The notes under the pieces: generated by a model
Told to the model about the DNA's origin: nothing
The model's database searches: none
Seen by the model: the letters and a program-made list of their open reading frames with translations, nothing else
Source: a virus
DNA length: 60,108 nucleotides
IMG/VR virus record: IMGVR_UViG_3300008262_000065
Coordinates: 1 to 60,108 of that record
Direction: 5' to 3' (one strand)
Shown here: positions 59,424-60,108 of the stretch, piece after piece
How positions within the stretch are numbered: the first letter of the stretch is position 1
Layout of the letters: the number at the start of each line of letters is the position of its first letter
Made by a program: the position numbers and the translations under genes

Positions 59424-59439
59424 GTGTCTTTAAAGACAC
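59424..59439. repeat. Dispersed inverted repeat between exonuclease and next gene
   Basis: GTGTCTT-TA-AAGACAC, a perfect palindrome, 2 bases before the next start codon, where a hairpin could affect translation start. Confidence 0.9.
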
Positions 59440-59441
59440 TA

Positions 59442-59627
59442 ATGGACGAAATGAAACAAGAAGAAATCAAATGCTACGCAGTAACGGGAGAAGTAAATGG
59501 CTCTCTCGTGTACGCTGATGATGAGGAAGAAGCTAAGACTATCTTTCATATGTTCTATGAGGATGAAAGAATACTGAGCATCAGGCAAGTCAATAGCATT
59601 GATGAGATTGAACCACCATTAGGTTAG
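59442..59627 (+). CDS. Small hypothetical protein
   Basis: About 61 residues from ATG 59442 (MDEMKQEEIKCYAVTGEV); ATG 59451 is an alternative. The core (SLVYADDEEEAKTIFHMFYEDERILSI) is alpha/beta and acidic. It ends just before a terminator. Function unknown. Confidence 0.5.
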   Translation: MDEMKQEEIKCYAVTGEVNGSLVYADDEEEAKTIFHMFYEDERILSIRQVNSIDEIEPPLG

Positions 59628-59635
59628 ACAAAACA

Positions 59636-59666
59636 CCCTCGCATCGTAAATGGTGCGGGGGTTTTT
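59636..59666 (+). terminator. Rho-independent terminator
   Basis: CCCTCGCA pairs with TGCGGGGG (one G-U) over a 10-base loop, followed by TTTTT. It ends the recombination operon but the SSB-like gene follows only 24 bases later, so read-through or a separate promoter must supply it. Confidence 0.75.
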
Positions 59667-59689
59667 AGGTACAACACATTACTAAACAT

Positions 59690-59995
59690 ATGTCAAATCA
59701 AAAAGAAAAAATCTTTGCAGACGGATTCCGTTTCGAGAGAAAAGAAAATGCACCAACATTCGTGGTTGGTAGAATGTCAATCAAGGTTGATGAAGCCATC
59801 GCCTTCTTAAAGTCTTATGAGAAAGCAGGTTGGGTAAACCTAAACATTCTCAACGGTAGGTCAGGCAATCCATACGTTGAGTTGGATATGTATGAACCAA
59901 CTAAGAAAGGTGGGGCTACCACTACACAAGAGCCTGCAGCAAAGCCTGCTCCTAAGCCATCAGCAGAAGAAGAAGCAGAGGACTTGCCATTCTAA
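59690..59995 (+). CDS. SSB-like ssDNA-binding protein
   Basis: A 101-residue protein beginning MSNQKEKIFADGFRFERK. The body (FVVGRMSIKVDEAIAFLKSYEKAGWVNLNIL) matches a short phage family I associate with ssDNA binding, and the acidic C-terminal tip EEAEDLPF mirrors the DDIPF tip that bacterial SSB uses to recruit partners. It lies next to the annealing/exonuclease genes and, if the genome is circular, before the primase-helicase. Confidence 0.6.
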   Translation: MSNQKEKIFADGFRFERKENAPTFVVGRMSIKVDEAIAFLKSYEKAGWVNLNILNGRSGNPYVELDMYEPTKKGGATTTQEPAAKPAPKPSAEEEAEDLPF

Positions 59996-60005
59996 AGACA
60001 AAAGA

Positions 60006-60032
60006 AGGGGAGCACAAAGCTTCCCTTTTTTT
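60006..60032 (+). terminator. Rho-independent terminator after SSB-like gene
   Basis: AGGGGAGC pairs with GCTTCCCT (one G-U) over a 5-base loop, followed by a run of T residues. Confidence 0.8.
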
Positions 60033-60075
60033 ACCTAATCGTTGTGACAAAATGTTATTTTCATATTTCCCTATC

Positions 60076-60090
60076 TATATATATATATAT
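60076..60090. repeat. TA dinucleotide repeat at the right end
   Basis: An alternating TA run at 60076-60090 within an AT-rich stretch that continues to the end of the window. It may mark a replication start or simply low-complexity intergenic sequence near the junction with position 1. Confidence 0.5.
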
Positions 60091-60108
60091 TCTATTATTA
60101 TTTTTTTT

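Noticed and set aside
1-60108. CRISPR arrays, integrase, insertion sequences
   Set aside because: I saw no regularly spaced direct repeats, no recombinase motifs and no transposase; the only dispersed repeat is the 16-bp palindrome.

Overview
This window looks like a tailed, podovirus-type phage genome, complete or nearly so, that infects a member of the Bacteroidota. The terminase, portal, major capsid, ring-like and stabilization-like proteins resemble those of crAss-like (Crassvirales-like) phages, judged by recognition and not by a search. The host assignment rests on a series of promoters of the form TTG-N19/20-TAnnTTTG, A-rich leaders without Shine-Dalgarno sequences, and many small proteins of types common in Bacteroidota phages. 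I found no integrase, no DNA polymerase, no RNA polymerase and no canonical full-length tRNA.

Layout. (1) 102-5226, plus strand: primase-helicase, SF2 helicase, VRR-NUC nuclease, two unknowns and a PD-(D/E)XK-like nuclease, ending at a hairpin terminator. (2) 5249-47834, minus strand, late genes. Read in the direction of transcription: a small unknown, GroEL, a zinc-ribbon protein, GroES, several small basic proteins, fibres, two holin-like proteins, amidase, spanin-like protein, a possible tandem GroES-like protein, a 2OG-oxygenase-like protein, small terminase candidate, TerL, portal, scaffold, capsid, connectors, tail proteins, internal virion proteins, and a 3442-residue polyvalent protein with a zincin motif. 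One plus-strand winged-helix regulator candidate (44782-45243) is embedded here. (3) 47291-48446: two intergenic stretches flanking one small gene, the first AT-rich, the second GC-rich with 4-bp periodicity. (4) 48447-59995, plus strand, early genes: amidoligase-like enzyme, class II glutamine amidotransferase/GGCT fusion, many small unknowns, a DnaA-domain-IV-like protein, Sak3-type annealing protein, exonuclease and an SSB-like protein. The replication genes run off the right end and resume at the left end, which fits a circular or circularly permuted genome.

The most unusual content is RNA-level. Four complete type III hammerhead ribozymes lie in successive 5' leaders of the early operon (49143-49191, 50237-50287, 50625-50675, 51340-51388). 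Their helices differ in sequence but keep pairing. Each lies 5-7 nt downstream of a copy of a 16-bp inverted repeat, GTGTCTT-NN-AAGACAC. That repeat occurs 16 times in the window (one imperfect): in terminators, in leaders, and inside five coding genes where it is read in three different frames. A further copy directly precedes a tRNA-like T-arm/acceptor minihelix ending in CCA (55145-55188). Together these suggest a phage-wide system that cuts a polycistronic early transcript into capped-off cistrons: hairpin at the 3' end of one piece, self-cleavage, then a structured 5' end on the next piece. The amidoligase and amidotransferase/GGCT genes carried in this processed region suggest a second theme, synthesis of gamma-glutamyl-type conjugates.
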